From positions 372,001 to 436,000 of the forward strand of contig JAIUOC010000006.1 of NCBI GenBank assembly GCA_020161265.1: 64,000 nucleotides of DNA, in the 5' to 3' direction. Each line of letters begins with the position of its first letter. The stretch's first letter is position 1. The stretch comes from Chloroflexota bacterium. Lineage in GTDB: Bacteria; Chloroflexota; Chloroflexia; Chloroflexales; Herpetosiphonaceae. The position numbers were made by a program, and so were the translations under genes. Below the pieces are notes generated by a model. The model made no database searches. It had not been told where the DNA came from and saw only the letters and a program-made list of their open reading frames with translations. Shown piece after piece: positions 34,869-43,872 of the stretch.

Positions 34869-36466
34869 TGGCCATCCTCGTATAATTTGGCGGGATTGAG
34901 CAAGCCCTGCGGGTCGAAATGCTGGCCAAGTTGTTGCAATGCGCCAATTCCCAAGCGACCTTTTTCGGCTTCGAGGTAGGGGCGATGATCAAGCCCTACG
35001 CCATGTTGATGGCTAATCGTGCCGCCTGCAGCCACAATTGCTTGGCTCGCAGCGGTTTTTAAGGCGTGCCAACGAGCTAAAGTTGCCTGCGCAGCGTTGC
35101 CAAGCCGAAAAGCATAGGTTGTGTAGATGCTTGAACCAGTTGGGTAAAAATGCGAAAGATGGGTGAACACATGGACTTGTTCGTGCTCAGCTGCCAATCC
35201 ATGGCGTAAGCTATGTTCCAAGCCATGCAACAAGGGTGTAACATTTTCCCATGTCGTGGCGGTTTCGACCGTATCCACGCCATAGCCCAACTCCCACAGC
35301 CGATTGCGTAGATAAGGCGCACGAAAGCGCCCAGCCTGCCAAGCTTTGCCAAAGCTTTGGCCGATGTGAATGCCGCCATGTTGACGAACCAAGCTCAACA
35401 CTGCTTGACGACTGAGATTAACTTGGGCTTTGCTACCAATAAAGCCAACTAACAGCAGACATTTTTCGCTGTCAACCCCGCGCAATTTCAAAAAGCCTTC
35501 GAGCAAACCAATCGCCCGCTCATGACCAGCCAAGGCGAGGTTGGTCATGGTTTCGGTCGGCGTGCTGAGCCGCAACATGCCTAATGGTAGGTTGGCTTGG
35601 GCGATTGTTCGCGCGGCAGTTTGGGCTTGCTCCCAGTTTGCAAAAAAGATTGCATGCACTACATCAAGCTCAGGAATTGGGCGAATTCGCACAGTAGCTT
35701 CGGTGATAATGCCATAACGACCTTCTGAGCCAAGCAGCATTTCACGCAGGTCAGGGCCAGCCGCCGAAGCTGGAAAGGGCGCTAATTCTAACGATCCTTG
35801 GGGTGTTTCAACCCGCCCGCCTGCCCAAAGTTGTTCAATTCGCCCAAAACCAAGCGATTGTTGACCACTAGAGCGGGTTGCAATCCAGCCGCCCAGGGTC
35901 GAAAGCTCAAACGATTGGGGAAAATGGCCAAGCGTAAAACCCAAAGCCCGTAATTGGGCTTCAAGATCTGGGCCTTTGATTCCAGCGCCAAAGCGTGCCA
36001 GCCGCGCAGTTGGGTTAATTTCCATCAGTCGATTAAGTTTGGCAAGACTGACAGTTAAAATTGGTCGTTCGCCAGCAACTGGATTAATATGTCCAGCTAC
36101 GCTGGTTCCACCGCCATAGGGAATCAGGCTAACATTGTTGACACTAGCCCAATCGATCAATTCGCGAACTGCTTGGCTGGATTGGGGAAACGCCACGCCA
36201 TCGGGAATTTGGCCCAGCTCGCCGCTGCGGGTAGCCACCAAATCGGCGAAACTCTGGCCACGAGCATGGCGAATCCGCAACTCAGGATCGGTGCTGATCA
36301 ATTCGTGGTGTGGCAAGCGTGATGCTGGAACTTGGGCAACAAGCTCGGCCAAACGAACATCGCTAGGAGCCGTGCCAGCCCCAATTAATTGCTTGAGCAA
36401 GCCCAAAATACCAGCTTTAACCGGATACTCTTTGCTCTCATCGCCCCACCCATTCCAACGGCGCAT
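34865..36466 (-). CDS. FAD-binding oxidase, alkyl-dihydroxyacetonephosphate synthase-like
   Basis: The 533-aa flavoprotein belongs to the vanillyl-alcohol-oxidase superfamily. It begins MRRWNGWGDE, the signature start of bacterial AGPS-like proteins. The FAD_binding_4 domain shows SLIPYGGGTSVAGHINP and the FAD-binding FPQSFELSTLGGWIATRSSGQQS; the C-terminal cap includes GGTISHQHGVGLDHRPYL, which holds the catalytic-region His residues of AGPS. AGPS makes the ether bond of ether lipids from acyl-DHAP and a fatty alcohol. Linkage to glpD, which makes DHAP, fits, but a different alpha-hydroxyacid or glycerolipid oxidase role is possible. It begins 1 nt after the regulator gene. Confidence 0.88.
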   Translation of the reverse strand: MRRWNGWGDESKEYPVKAGILGLLKQLIGAGTAPSDVRLAELVAQVPASRLPHHELISTDPELRIRHARGQSFADLVATRSGELGQIPDGVAFPQSSQAVRELIDWASVNNVSLIPYGGGTSVAGHINPVAGERPILTVSLAKLNRLMEINPTARLARFGAGIKGPDLEAQLRALGFTLGHFPQSFELSTLGGWIATRSSGQQSLGFGRIEQLWAGGRVETPQGSLELAPFPASAAGPDLREMLLGSEGRYGIITEATVRIRPIPELDVVHAIFFANWEQAQTAARTIAQANLPLGMLRLSTPTETMTNLALAGHERAIGLLEGFLKLRGVDSEKCLLLVGFIGSKAQVNLSRQAVLSLVRQHGGIHIGQSFGKAWQAGRFRAPYLRNRLWELGYGVDTVETATTWENVTPLLHGLEHSLRHGLAAEHEQVHVFTHLSHFYPTGSSIYTTYAFRLGNAAQATLARWHALKTAASQAIVAAGGTISHQHGVGLDHRPYLEAEKGRLGIGALQQLGQHFDPQGLLNPAKLYEDGQ

Positions 36467-36467
36467 A

Positions 36468-37175
36468 TTATCCCCTTTGTGTATTATTGATATTCGCGGC
36501 TAACAATTGCCAAACGTTGATGCTCTGCTGCATGGCGGCTTGGCTGGCTTGGCGAGCTAAATCGGCATCGCGAGTTTGGGCAGCTTGTAACAGGGTGTGA
36601 TAAAAGGCCGCCGAATGTTCGCGGGCCTGCGCTAGCTCAAAATAATCCAAAGCCATCATTTGGTAAAAGCCACGAAAGCCATTTAAAATTAAGGTATAAA
36701 TTGGATTAGTCGAAGCGATCGTGAGTCGATGGTGCAATTGCCAATCGAATTGAGCGTAGGCTGCCGCGTTATCAGCCAATGGTAGGGCGGTTTGCAATAA
36801 AGCTGTAATCGCTTCGGCGTGATGTTCGATCGCCATGGCGGTGTAACTTGGCGCTAAATCCAAGCGCACTGCTAGCAATTGCGGCACAATTTGGGCTGGC
36901 AGCCCAGTGCTATGTTGCACCAAACTGCGCAATACGCCCAAACCGCCATCATGCCAAATATTGCAAACCATTGTCGGCTTGCCTTGTTGCACGACGAGCC
37001 AGCCATCACGAGCTAGGCGTTGAATCGCTTCACGCAGGGTTGGCCGTGTGACCCCCAATTGCACCGCAAGCTCACGTTCGCTGGGCAGGCTGCTGCCTGC
37101 GGCATAACTGCCGCCAATAATTCGTTTGATCAAGTGTTGTTCGCAATACGATGCAGGTCGTTGTAATTCGCTCAT
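36468..37175 (-). CDS. GntR-family (FadR/FCD subgroup) transcriptional regulator
   Basis: The 235-aa regulator has an N-terminal winged helix (SSLPSERELAVQLGVTRPTLREAIQRLARDGWL), nearly the FadR consensus, followed by VVQQGKPTMV in the wing. The all-helical C-terminal FCD-type domain should bind an acyl-CoA or organic-acid effector. The start is set at ATG 37175; in-frame GTG and TTG codons lie just upstream (to 37184). A FadR-like operator at 37183-37199 overlaps this region, indicating autoregulation of the operon regulator-AGPS-glpD. Acyl-CoA as effector is inferred from the operator and operon content. Confidence 0.92.
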   Translation of the reverse strand: MSELQRPASYCEQHLIKRIIGGSYAAGSSLPSERELAVQLGVTRPTLREAIQRLARDGWLVVQQGKPTMVCNIWHDGGLGVLRSLVQHSTGLPAQIVPQLLAVRLDLAPSYTAMAIEHHAEAITALLQTALPLADNAAAYAQFDWQLHHRLTIASTNPIYTLILNGFRGFYQMMALDYFELAQAREHSAAFYHTLLQAAQTRDADLARQASQAAMQQSINVWQLLAANINNTQRG

Positions 37176-37182
37176 ATTCACC

Positions 37183-37199
37183 AACTGGTCAGACCACTT
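37183..37199. promoter_or_regulatory. FadR-type operator in front of the GntR-AGPS-glpD operon
   Basis: AACTGGTCAGACCACTT closely matches the FadR-site pattern with the core TGGTC-N-GACCA. It sits immediately upstream of the GntR-family gene start, an ideal place for autorepression. Confidence 0.75.
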
Positions 37200-37348
37200 A
37201 CCAGTTAAGTATAGGGAAATCTTGAGGCTCTGTCAAGCGGCTTAGCGCTGAACACTAAGGAACTTCTCAGGCCTCGCCAACGTTATGGCTTTAAGCAAAC
37301 CTTTACTATGCAACCAATTAAGCTAGTTTTATCCGAATGGAGTGTGTC

Positions 37349-38083
37349 ATGCGTTGGATTTTTGGTTTTTTCGCCGCCTGTTTAGCCCTCTGGCAAATCT
37401 CGCCAGCCGCCGCCTGTAAAATGATGGAACCCACCCTCGATAGCGTAACCCAACAATCTGAACTGGTGGTTATCGCCACAGTGACCAAGATTGAAGGCAG
37501 TCAAGCAACATTTAGCGTCGAGGCTCCGATCAAAGGGAATTTGCCGCAAAATGATCTTGATGTGCTCAACCATCAAATTAACAATGGAGCCGATTGCCAA
37601 CCAACCTTGGGCGATGGCGAGCGCTTTGCTGAAGGCAGTCGCTGGGTATTGTTCCTTGTGCCAACCACGCTCGACCCAGATATCACTTGGCAAACTGCCA
37701 GCTTTGGCGATTATGGGGCACTCAAAGTTGAACAAGATCAAGTCAGCTATACCGAACAAGGCACGCCGCAGCAAATTTCATTACCTGATATGGTTGAAAC
37801 CTTGAGCAATTATGCCAGCCTCACCCCCAACGAGTTGGTTGATCCACTACCTGGCGGAGCAGCAGCACCTGCAGTTGAGCCACAAATTTTGCCGGCCCCA
37901 GCCCCTGAATTAATCGATACCGATCCGAATGCCAATCCAGTTGCCCAAGTTGATGTTGCACCAACTATTGCACCAACTTCTGCTGCTCCAAGCTGGCTGC
38001 CGTGGGTTTTGGTTGGCGTAGGTGTGGTTGCTGCAATCGGCGCATTGATTGGCTGGCAACGCAGCCGTAGTGCTAAACAGTAA
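37349..38083 (+). CDS. Secreted or surface-anchored protein with N-terminal Cys domain, paralogue 1
   Basis: The 244-aa product has a signal peptide (MRWIFGFFAACLALWQ, ending PAAA before Cys), a ~130-residue beta-rich domain beginning CKMMEPTLDSVTQQSELVVIATV, a Pro/Ala-rich stalk and a C-terminal transmembrane helix with a basic tail (GWQRSRSAKQ). The mature N-terminal Cys and the VVIATV...F.V..IKG pattern resemble the NTR/TIMP-like fold seen in bacterial CbiM-like or TIMP-like lipoproteins; this is only a resemblance. ATG 37349 has GGAG 6 nt upstream. A tandem paralogue follows 39 bp downstream. Confidence 0.75.
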   Translation: MRWIFGFFAACLALWQISPAAACKMMEPTLDSVTQQSELVVIATVTKIEGSQATFSVEAPIKGNLPQNDLDVLNHQINNGADCQPTLGDGERFAEGSRWVLFLVPTTLDPDITWQTASFGDYGALKVEQDQVSYTEQGTPQQISLPDMVETLSNYASLTPNELVDPLPGGAAAPAVEPQILPAPAPELIDTDPNANPVAQVDVAPTIAPTSAAPSWLPWVLVGVGVVAAIGALIGWQRSRSAKQ

Positions 38084-38122
38084 TCAGTATATCTGTGAGA
38101 TAGTGATTGTAAGGAGGTTAAC

Positions 38123-38812
38123 ATGCGTTGGATTTGGGGATGTTTGATCATATTAATTGGGCTACTGCCGGCAACTCCTGCCGCTGCCTGCTCGATGATC
38201 GAGCCAACCCTTGATAGCTTGACCCAACAAGCTGATCTAGTAGTCGTTGCCACAGTCAGCAGCATCGAGGGCGATCAGGCATTTTTTACGGTCGATACAG
38301 CGATCAAAGGCTCAGTTGCCAGTGAACCATTGAGCGTGCTCAACCATGAAATTGATACAGATCCGTCATGTAAACCAGAACTTCGAACTGGCAATCGTTT
38401 TGCTGAAGGCAGCAAATGGGTTTTGTTTTTAGGTCCAAATCAATTCGATAGTACAGCTGTCTGGCAAACCATTAGTTTTGGCGATTATGGGGCACTCAAC
38501 GTTGAGCAAGATCAGGTGCGTTATCGTGAGCACAGCCAGGAACAAACTCAAGCATTGGCTGATTTAGTCAGCACATTAACCAATTACAGTATGGCTGGCG
38601 TAGCGACTGCAACCGCCTTGCCAGCAGGCCAAACCGCTGAACCTAATGCGCCCAAACCCATGCCAACGGCAACATTCGATGTTGTACCAATCGCCAACCC
38701 ACCGCAAATAACCGAGCCGCCAGCCAATCAATCGAGCACTATGCCATGGATTTTGGTTGGCATTGGCGTGTTAGCCGGAGTTGGCACATTGATCGGCTGG
38801 CGACGAAGCTAA
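38123..38812 (+). CDS. Secreted or surface-anchored protein with N-terminal Cys domain, paralogue 2
   Basis: This 229-aa protein is a tandem duplicate of the preceding gene: signal peptide starting MRWIWGCLIILIGLLP and ending PAAA-Cys, then CSMIEPTLDSLTQQADLVVVATV, a shared FAEGSKWVLFLGP segment with SFGDYGALNVEQDQV, a Pro-rich stalk and a C-terminal helix ending GWRRS. AAGGAGG lies 6-7 nt before the ATG. The two are likely co-transcribed. Both anchor a small beta-domain outside the membrane; function is unknown. Confidence 0.78.
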   Translation: MRWIWGCLIILIGLLPATPAAACSMIEPTLDSLTQQADLVVVATVSSIEGDQAFFTVDTAIKGSVASEPLSVLNHEIDTDPSCKPELRTGNRFAEGSKWVLFLGPNQFDSTAVWQTISFGDYGALNVEQDQVRYREHSQEQTQALADLVSTLTNYSMAGVATATALPAGQTAEPNAPKPMPTATFDVVPIANPPQITEPPANQSSTMPWILVGIGVLAGVGTLIGWRRS

Positions 38813-38836
38813 TAAAACTCAAAAGGCAGAAGTCAA

Positions 38837-38999
38837 ACGAGGGATCAGGGGCTAGATGTTAGGGGCCAGGGTTTAACACAGAGGCGCAGAGCGTTAAGGC
38901 TTTTGGCTATTGGCTATCGGAGATTGATTTGAAATATCAACAATGATTTCGATAGCCAATAGTCTCATCCTTCGTGCTCTTCGTGTTCTTCGTGGTTAA
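38837..38999. repeat. Heptad array, hairpin and CTTCGTG array
   Basis: GGGATCA/GGGGCTA-type 7-nt units run over 38838-38872. A 13-bp perfect stem, CTATTGGCTATCG (38907-38919) with CGATAGCCAATAG (38950-38962), may terminate the convergent genes. TTCGTGCTC-type 9-nt units lie at 38971-38997. Confidence 0.75.
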
Positions 39000-39013
39000 A
39001 AAATTCCTGATCG

Positions 39014-39793
39014 CTAGCCCTTAATCATAAATGTGCCGTACATATCGCTTTGCTCATCGCCAGCTTGGCGATCGCCTTCAATCACCCATGTGCCATCAAT
39101 CTCGTTCCATTCAGAGAGTCGCTGAAACCCAGGTTCGAGCAACGTCCATGGCTCGATAAATTGCTTGATTTGCTCGACAGTCCGTGCATAAATTGGGCTA
39201 CCCATGGCTCTATACCGTGCGAGCAATTCTTGCAGTTTGGGGTTGGGATTTTCAGGCAGGGCAATCCACGAGATGGCAATTTGCGAGCCTGGCGCACACC
39301 ATTCGTACAACCGTTGCAGAGTGTGGCTCAATACCTGATCATCGAGAAAATAGGAAACCCCAATCATACAAATGGCCAATTTACGTTCGCCAGCAAAATG
39401 TTGCTCGGCTTGGGCCAAAATGCTCTCAAGCTCAGCAATATTAGCTTGGTGATAAATGACGCGGGGATTGTTGCCGATAATTTCGCGGGCATAGGCCACA
39501 GTTGCCTGATCATAATCGTTGTACAGCACCAAGGCATCAGGGCGAATTTCGTGAATATAGCCTTGGGTCGGCAGGCCACTAGCCAAATCCAGATAGCGAT
39601 TAAAGCCCAAATCGGCTAAACGGTTGACGGCAATATCTAGAAACCAACGATTCAGGCGGGCCCCATTTTCAATCGTCGGAATCATTTGTACCAAACGTTC
39701 AGCCGCCATGCGATCAACGGCAAAATTGTGGCTACCACCCAACAAATAATCGTAAATCCGCCCAGCATTGGGCTGCGATGGATCAAATTCCAC
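39014..39793 (-). CDS. SAM-dependent methyltransferase, DUF574 / Methyltransf_19 type
   Basis: The 259-aa protein matches the DUF574 pattern: DPSQPNAGRIYDYLLGGSHNFAVDR near the N-terminus, NRWFLDIAVNRLADLGFNRYLDLASGLPT as the SAM-binding first motif, then VLYNDYDQATVAYAREII. The family is abundant in actinomycetes and rare elsewhere. Of two in-frame GTG codons, the one at 39793 is chosen because AAGGAG (39802-39807) lies 8 nt before it and would overlap the other. It follows a small helical gene by 12 nt, so the two form an operon. The substrate is unknown. Confidence 0.88.
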   Translation of the reverse strand: MEFDPSQPNAGRIYDYLLGGSHNFAVDRMAAERLVQMIPTIENGARLNRWFLDIAVNRLADLGFNRYLDLASGLPTQGYIHEIRPDALVLYNDYDQATVAYAREIIGNNPRVIYHQANIAELESILAQAEQHFAGERKLAICMIGVSYFLDDQVLSHTLQRLYEWCAPGSQIAISWIALPENPNPKLQELLARYRAMGSPIYARTVEQIKQFIEPWTLLEPGFQRLSEWNEIDGTWVIEGDRQAGDEQSDMYGTFMIKG

Positions 39794-39805
39794 GGCGAGC
39801 ACTCC

Positions 39806-40195
39806 TTAACCTAAAGAGCGTTGTAACAATCCCACAGTTTGGCGAAAGCGATCATGCTCTGAGCGCACATGGGCAATTTGGTGTTCGACAAAGCTTTCGA
39901 TCACCACTTTGAGCAATTCGTAGCTCTCGATTGCTCGTAGTTGTTCGCCATGGCGCAAATAATCGGCCTGAACTGCGCCAACAACCGCTAAAAGGCTCTT
40001 CAAACCAATGCCTTGTTGAAACAGCATGCGGCCCATTAGGGTTGCTGAGGTTGGTTGCTCATCGAGCAAAAATTGGCCAATTTGCATGGCAATGGTGTGG
40101 AGGCGTGGTGGTGGCAATGTGCCTGCATTGTGTAACGAATTGGCGCGGAGTGTCTCACGAACGACACTATAAATATCAGTGCTAGTAGCAGTCAC
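39806..40195 (-). CDS. Small helical protein of unknown function, first gene of a methyltransferase operon
   Basis: The 129-aa product is predicted all-helical (AMQIGQFLLDEQPTSATLMGRMLFQQGIGLKSLLAVV; SYELLKVVIESFVEHQIAHVRSEHDRF). The layout resembles the N-terminal helical domains of RsbR-type sensors, but no motif is decisive. GTG start at 40195 with GGAGGCG about 7 nt upstream. It lies directly upstream of a DUF574 methyltransferase and probably works with it, possibly as sensor or partner. Confidence 0.7.
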   Translation of the reverse strand: MTATSTDIYSVVRETLRANSLHNAGTLPPPRLHTIAMQIGQFLLDEQPTSATLMGRMLFQQGIGLKSLLAVVGAVQADYLRHGEQLRAIESYELLKVVIESFVEHQIAHVRSEHDRFRQTVGLLQRSLG

Positions 40196-40313
40196 GAGAA
40201 ACGCCTCCTAAATCAGGGTGCTTGCCACTTGTAAAGATGATCAGAGGCTGCGTTGCAAGTTCAAGCAAAGTAAGAGCAAAATATTAAAAACCATTAATTA
40301 GAGACTATAGCGC

Positions 40314-40341
40314 AATAGTCCCATTTTTCAATAGGACTATT
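40314..40341 (-). terminator. Hairpin after the O-antigen ligase gene
   Basis: AATAGTCC (40314-40321) pairs with GGACTATT (40334-40341) over a 12-nt loop, 14 nt beyond the minus-strand stop. There is no clear U-tract. Confidence 0.4.
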
Positions 40342-40354
40342 CTGCTATTTTCGG

Positions 40355-41863
40355 TCAATTTTGACCTTTTAGGGTGAAGCTATCGATCATCCCTAGGGTT
40401 AACCATGTAACAATTGCTAAATCGCTGGAGAAATAGCCTTGATCAACGCCGCCATGCAACCAGCCAGCCATCAAGGCCGCCAAAGCTGCCAAAGCCAACC
40501 AGCGTTCAGGCTGCTCGCTATGCCAAATTTGCCAAGTGCGCCGAACGCTCAGCCACGCCAACGCCGCAAAAATAAGCACTCCTGCAATCCCAACCCGCAA
40601 CCACAAATCGAGCAGCAAATTATGCGGATGGGCGGTGTTACGCTCGGCAGGGTCGGCGGCAAGGCTTGGCTCGATATAACCCCGATTGAATTGGGGGTTG
40701 AAATAAAAATAAAATTGATCAAGCCCAATCCCTACAATCGGATGATCAATAATCATCGCTGTGGCTGAGCGCCAAATGCTCAAACGCGCCGAACTCGAAT
40801 CGCCCGTCACATTCAAGCGTTCAGGGCCACTCAACGACGAATAGAGCAACAATCCACCAAGCACAGCGCTTGTGATCAGCGGTAGCCACCAGCGGCGCGG
40901 CAAACAGCTTAGACCAATCAATACTAAGGCCACGGCAAACCGCGCCCCCTTGGAATAAGTCAGCATCAAACTGAGTAGCAACAAGCTGCTAGCCCCCAGA
41001 TAGATCAACGACCATGCCGCATATTGCCAGGTGCGTTTACGCCACCATCGCCAGCAGGCCCACGCTGCCGCGACGACCGCCAACATACTGGCGCGATCCA
41101 TCCACAAGGCTAAATTATTGGGGTGGCAGTAGACCGATGATGTCCGTTTTGTGCCGCCAGAATCAACAATCAAATCGCTAAAGCACATGCCCGTACCATC
41201 AATCGGAGTCCAATCGAGGTCGCGCCACTGCAAAATGCCAATGATTGCCACAATTGCGCTGCCAGCCAGCAAACCCCAAAGCAACCAGCGCCGCACTGGG
41301 TAGCGTGGTTGCCAATACAAAATCAAGCCATACAGCAACAATGGCTCGATAATCATCCAACGCCATTCGCGCCATGCCTCGGCTTGACCTTCGGGCACGG
41401 CCAAAGTTGCCGCAAACGTAGCCACAAACAGCCAAGCCAAGGGCAACAGCAGCATGCGCCAATGTTCACGCCACCACGCTTGCCATGCGGTTTGGCGTTG
41501 AAGTAAGCGCCAACCAGCATCAAGCACCGTAATGCCCAAGACTGCCAACAGCAATAGCTCATGCAACGGAAAATATTTGCCATCAATAAATGGGTAGTTC
41601 CCATCCCAAAAGCCGCGTGAGCGATAATTGAATGGAATCGTTGCAGCCACACCAGCCAAGCCAATTTCGGGGCGCAGCCAAGCGAGCAGAGCAAATAGCG
41701 CCAACAACGCTAGCGCAAACAGCAAATTATGGGCAGCCGCCTCATCAATGCCGATCAATGGCACAAAGCGTTTGGGCCGATAGAGCGCCACAATTGCCAA
41801 GGCCGCCAGCCCACTCAGCCCAAGCGTTGTGAGGGGATGCCAACGCCAACGTGCAAGCATCAT
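40355..41863 (-). CDS. O-antigen ligase/polymerase-type membrane protein (Wzy/WaaL superfamily)
   Basis: The 502-aa integral membrane protein has about eleven hydrophobic segments and the Wzy_C region: LMLTYSKGARFAVALVLIGLS, then a large loop ending IVGIGLDQFYFYFN and NTAHPHNLLLDLWLRVGIAGVLIF, with the conserved H-N-L. Such proteins join or polymerise lipid-linked glycans at the outer face of the membrane. The ATG at 41863 overlaps the stop of the upstream hydrolase gene (ATGA), so the pair is coupled. A longer frame to 41962 would overlap the upstream gene and is rejected. The glycan is unknown. Confidence 0.88.
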   Translation of the reverse strand: MMLARWRWHPLTTLGLSGLAALAIVALYRPKRFVPLIGIDEAAAHNLLFALALLALFALLAWLRPEIGLAGVAATIPFNYRSRGFWDGNYPFIDGKYFPLHELLLLAVLGITVLDAGWRLLQRQTAWQAWWREHWRMLLLPLAWLFVATFAATLAVPEGQAEAWREWRWMIIEPLLLYGLILYWQPRYPVRRWLLWGLLAGSAIVAIIGILQWRDLDWTPIDGTGMCFSDLIVDSGGTKRTSSVYCHPNNLALWMDRASMLAVVAAAWACWRWWRKRTWQYAAWSLIYLGASSLLLLSLMLTYSKGARFAVALVLIGLSCLPRRWWLPLITSAVLGGLLLYSSLSGPERLNVTGDSSSARLSIWRSATAMIIDHPIVGIGLDQFYFYFNPQFNRGYIEPSLAADPAERNTAHPHNLLLDLWLRVGIAGVLIFAALAWLSVRRTWQIWHSEQPERWLALAALAALMAGWLHGGVDQGYFSSDLAIVTWLTLGMIDSFTLKGQN

Positions 41864-43521
41864 ACAGTTCTCTTTCGCACTAGGACGCGATAAAAACGCT
41901 TCAGCGCTAGCAACAAACCCAGCCAAAGCCCAAACGGAATGCTGGCCCACAGCCACCACCAAGTGCGTTGTCGGCTAATTGTCAATGTTTGCCAATCACC
42001 GCGAATTGCTAGTTGATGCTGGCCTAGCTCACCACGAAATTCTGGCTCAGCAAGCACTTGGCCATCAACTACTACTTCAATTGGCCCAGCGCTGTGCACG
42101 ATTAAATGCTCGCCCCACCAATTGGCGCTATATTCGCCTTGCTGCCAGAGCAAATCACTTGGTTGATAGCGACCAATCCCCAATTGCGGCGCTTGGGTTA
42201 GGTAAGCTTTGACAGTAGTATAGGCGGGCAATTCAGTCCAATCATGCTTGAGCAAAGCAAAGTGAATGGTCGGATCTTCGGGCGAGAAGTTGACTCCAGG
42301 CCGTAAAAACCAGATATTCATTGCCCCAAGCCAAGGCCATTGCTGACGCGCTCGTTGCAGATATTCCACCAAATATTGGGCTTTTTGCTCTTCGCTGACT
42401 GGCGGGCCATATTGGGTGGCAACCGCCGCGCTATTCCAGCCAAATTCGCTAATCCAAACCGCCTTATGAGCATCGCCGTAGCGCTCCATCACTTCGCGAA
42501 GCAAAACCACCCGCGTGACATCGGTGCGCGAATCGAGTGGGCGTTGCCAAAGCGTATCGCGACGCAACGAGCCATCGGCATTAAACAATGGCCGCACATA
42601 GCGATTTTCGGTCGCAGGTTGGCCAAGGCCATAACCTTGGGCCGTAAAAATATCAAAATAATCGGCGGCCCCAAGCTGATACAGTTGCTCCAAGAATTGC
42701 AGATCGTTCATGGCTTGCCAATCGAAGCCATCAGCTGGAGTCAAACTCGGGAAAAGAATGATCGCATCGGGGTTGGCAGCTTTGGCGCGGGTATAGCCAA
42801 GTTGCAACAATTTAAAAAACTCAGCAGGATCAGGATCAGCCCAATTCCACTCGTGGCCATAATTTGGCTCGTTCCAAATTTGGAAGAAGCGTATTTTGCC
42901 GCGATAGCGCTCGACGACCGCTGTCACATAATCGCCATAATCTTCATAGTTATCAGGTGGGCCAGTTGAGCCAGGGTCTTGTTGGCGTTTGGCGACCCGA
43001 AAACTGTCCATTGGCAAGTTTTGGCGTGCCCAGCTTGGTGGGCGGTCGAGCCGCACAATCAATTGCAAATTACGGGCTTGAGCAGCGGCGACAATCCCAT
43101 CATATTTTGTCCAAGCTGAGATTGCATCGGTTTGATCGACCATACCATCGTCGTTGTAATCGTGGCGATAATCGCGAAAATCGTTTTTGGCGTGAATCTC
43201 AATATCTTCCCACGGAAATTGGACGCGCAGCCAATAAAACCCAGCGGCTTTGGCGGTATCGAGAGTGCGCGAAATAACTTCGGGTGATTCGAGGTGCAGG
43301 CTGGGCAAATTGACCCCGCCCTGTGGCACATTAGCCCAAGCAATTGGCTGATCGATGCTCGTGGCAACGCCGCGCCATTGCTCATTTTCAAGCCACGACC
43401 AAGCGGCGAGGCCGCCTGCGCAAACCCCAGCGATCAAAAGCCAAACCAGTGATTGAAATTGAAAAAATCTGCTTCGTTGCATAGCGCAGGCCATTATCAA
43501 CCAGCGTTGCAGGCTTGTCAA
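41860..43521 (-). CDS. Membrane-anchored clan GH-A glycoside hydrolase-like protein
   Basis: The ~553-aa protein has an N-terminal membrane anchor ([18 protein letters not shown]), a (beta/alpha)8 barrel and a C-terminal helix ([19 protein letters not shown]). The barrel shows the clan GH-A pair: acid/base Glu in [13 protein letters not shown] and nucleophile Glu in VWISEFGWN, closest in style to GH39/GH5 groups. Start could be TTG 43521 or ATG 43482; neither has a strong ribosome-binding site. It is translationally coupled to an O-antigen-ligase-type gene, suggesting that the two build or edit a surface glycan. Activity is unproven. Confidence 0.85.
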   Translation of the reverse strand: MTSLQRWLIMACAMQRSRFFQFQSLVWLLIAGVCAGGLAAWSWLENEQWRGVATSIDQPIAWANVPQGGVNLPSLHLESPEVISRTLDTAKAAGFYWLRVQFPWEDIEIHAKNDFRDYRHDYNDDGMVDQTDAISAWTKYDGIVAAAQARNLQLIVRLDRPPSWARQNLPMDSFRVAKRQQDPGSTGPPDNYEDYGDYVTAVVERYRGKIRFFQIWNEPNYGHEWNWADPDPAEFFKLLQLGYTRAKAANPDAIILFPSLTPADGFDWQAMNDLQFLEQLYQLGAADYFDIFTAQGYGLGQPATENRYVRPLFNADGSLRRDTLWQRPLDSRTDVTRVVLLREVMERYGDAHKAVWISEFGWNSAAVATQYGPPVSEEQKAQYLVEYLQRARQQWPWLGAMNIWFLRPGVNFSPEDPTIHFALLKHDWTELPAYTTVKAYLTQAPQLGIGRYQPSDLLWQQGEYSANWWGEHLIVHSAGPIEVVVDGQVLAEPEFRGELGQHQLAIRGDWQTLTISRQRTWWWLWASIPFGLWLGLLLALKRFYRVLVRKRTV

Positions 43522-43537
43522 AAGCCTAAAAACAAAA

Positions 43538-43559
43538 AATCACCGCCAAAACGGTGATT
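43538..43559 (-). terminator. Terminator of the tRNA-Pro gene
   Basis: Read on the minus strand, AATCACCG and CGGTGATT form an 8-bp stem over a 6-nt loop, followed by TTTTTG. It begins 3 nt beyond the tRNA 3' end. Confidence 0.85.
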
Positions 43560-43560
43560 G

Positions 43561-43638
<78 letters not shown>

Positions 43639-43737
43639 ACAACGCTTACGATGATACACCATCGCCTAGCAGTTGTCAAAGTTCAAATCCTAGGTTTGTT
43701 GCAAGATTGTTACGTTTGAGGATCGGGGGCTGGTTTC

Positions 43738-43872
43738 GATCCACGAAGGGCACGAAGGTACACGAAGGGCTGAAACCACGAAGAACGCGAAGATTCGCGA
43801 AGGTTAAGTTTTTAGCTACAATATGTTCTATGTTCTAATTTTCATCCCTCATAATTCATACTTCATCCTTTA
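43738..43872. repeat. CACGAAG nonamer-type array and heptad arrays before uvrC end
   Basis: CCACGAAGG/GCACGAAGG-type units run over about 43740-43801. After a short TATGTTC repeat, CATCCYT-type 7-nt units at 43843-43872 run into the stop codon of uvrC. Confidence 0.75.

Noticed and set aside
34615-34992. 125-codon frame over the AGPS-like/glpD junction
   Set aside because: It lies in another frame of two well-supported genes that themselves meet at an ATGA junction.
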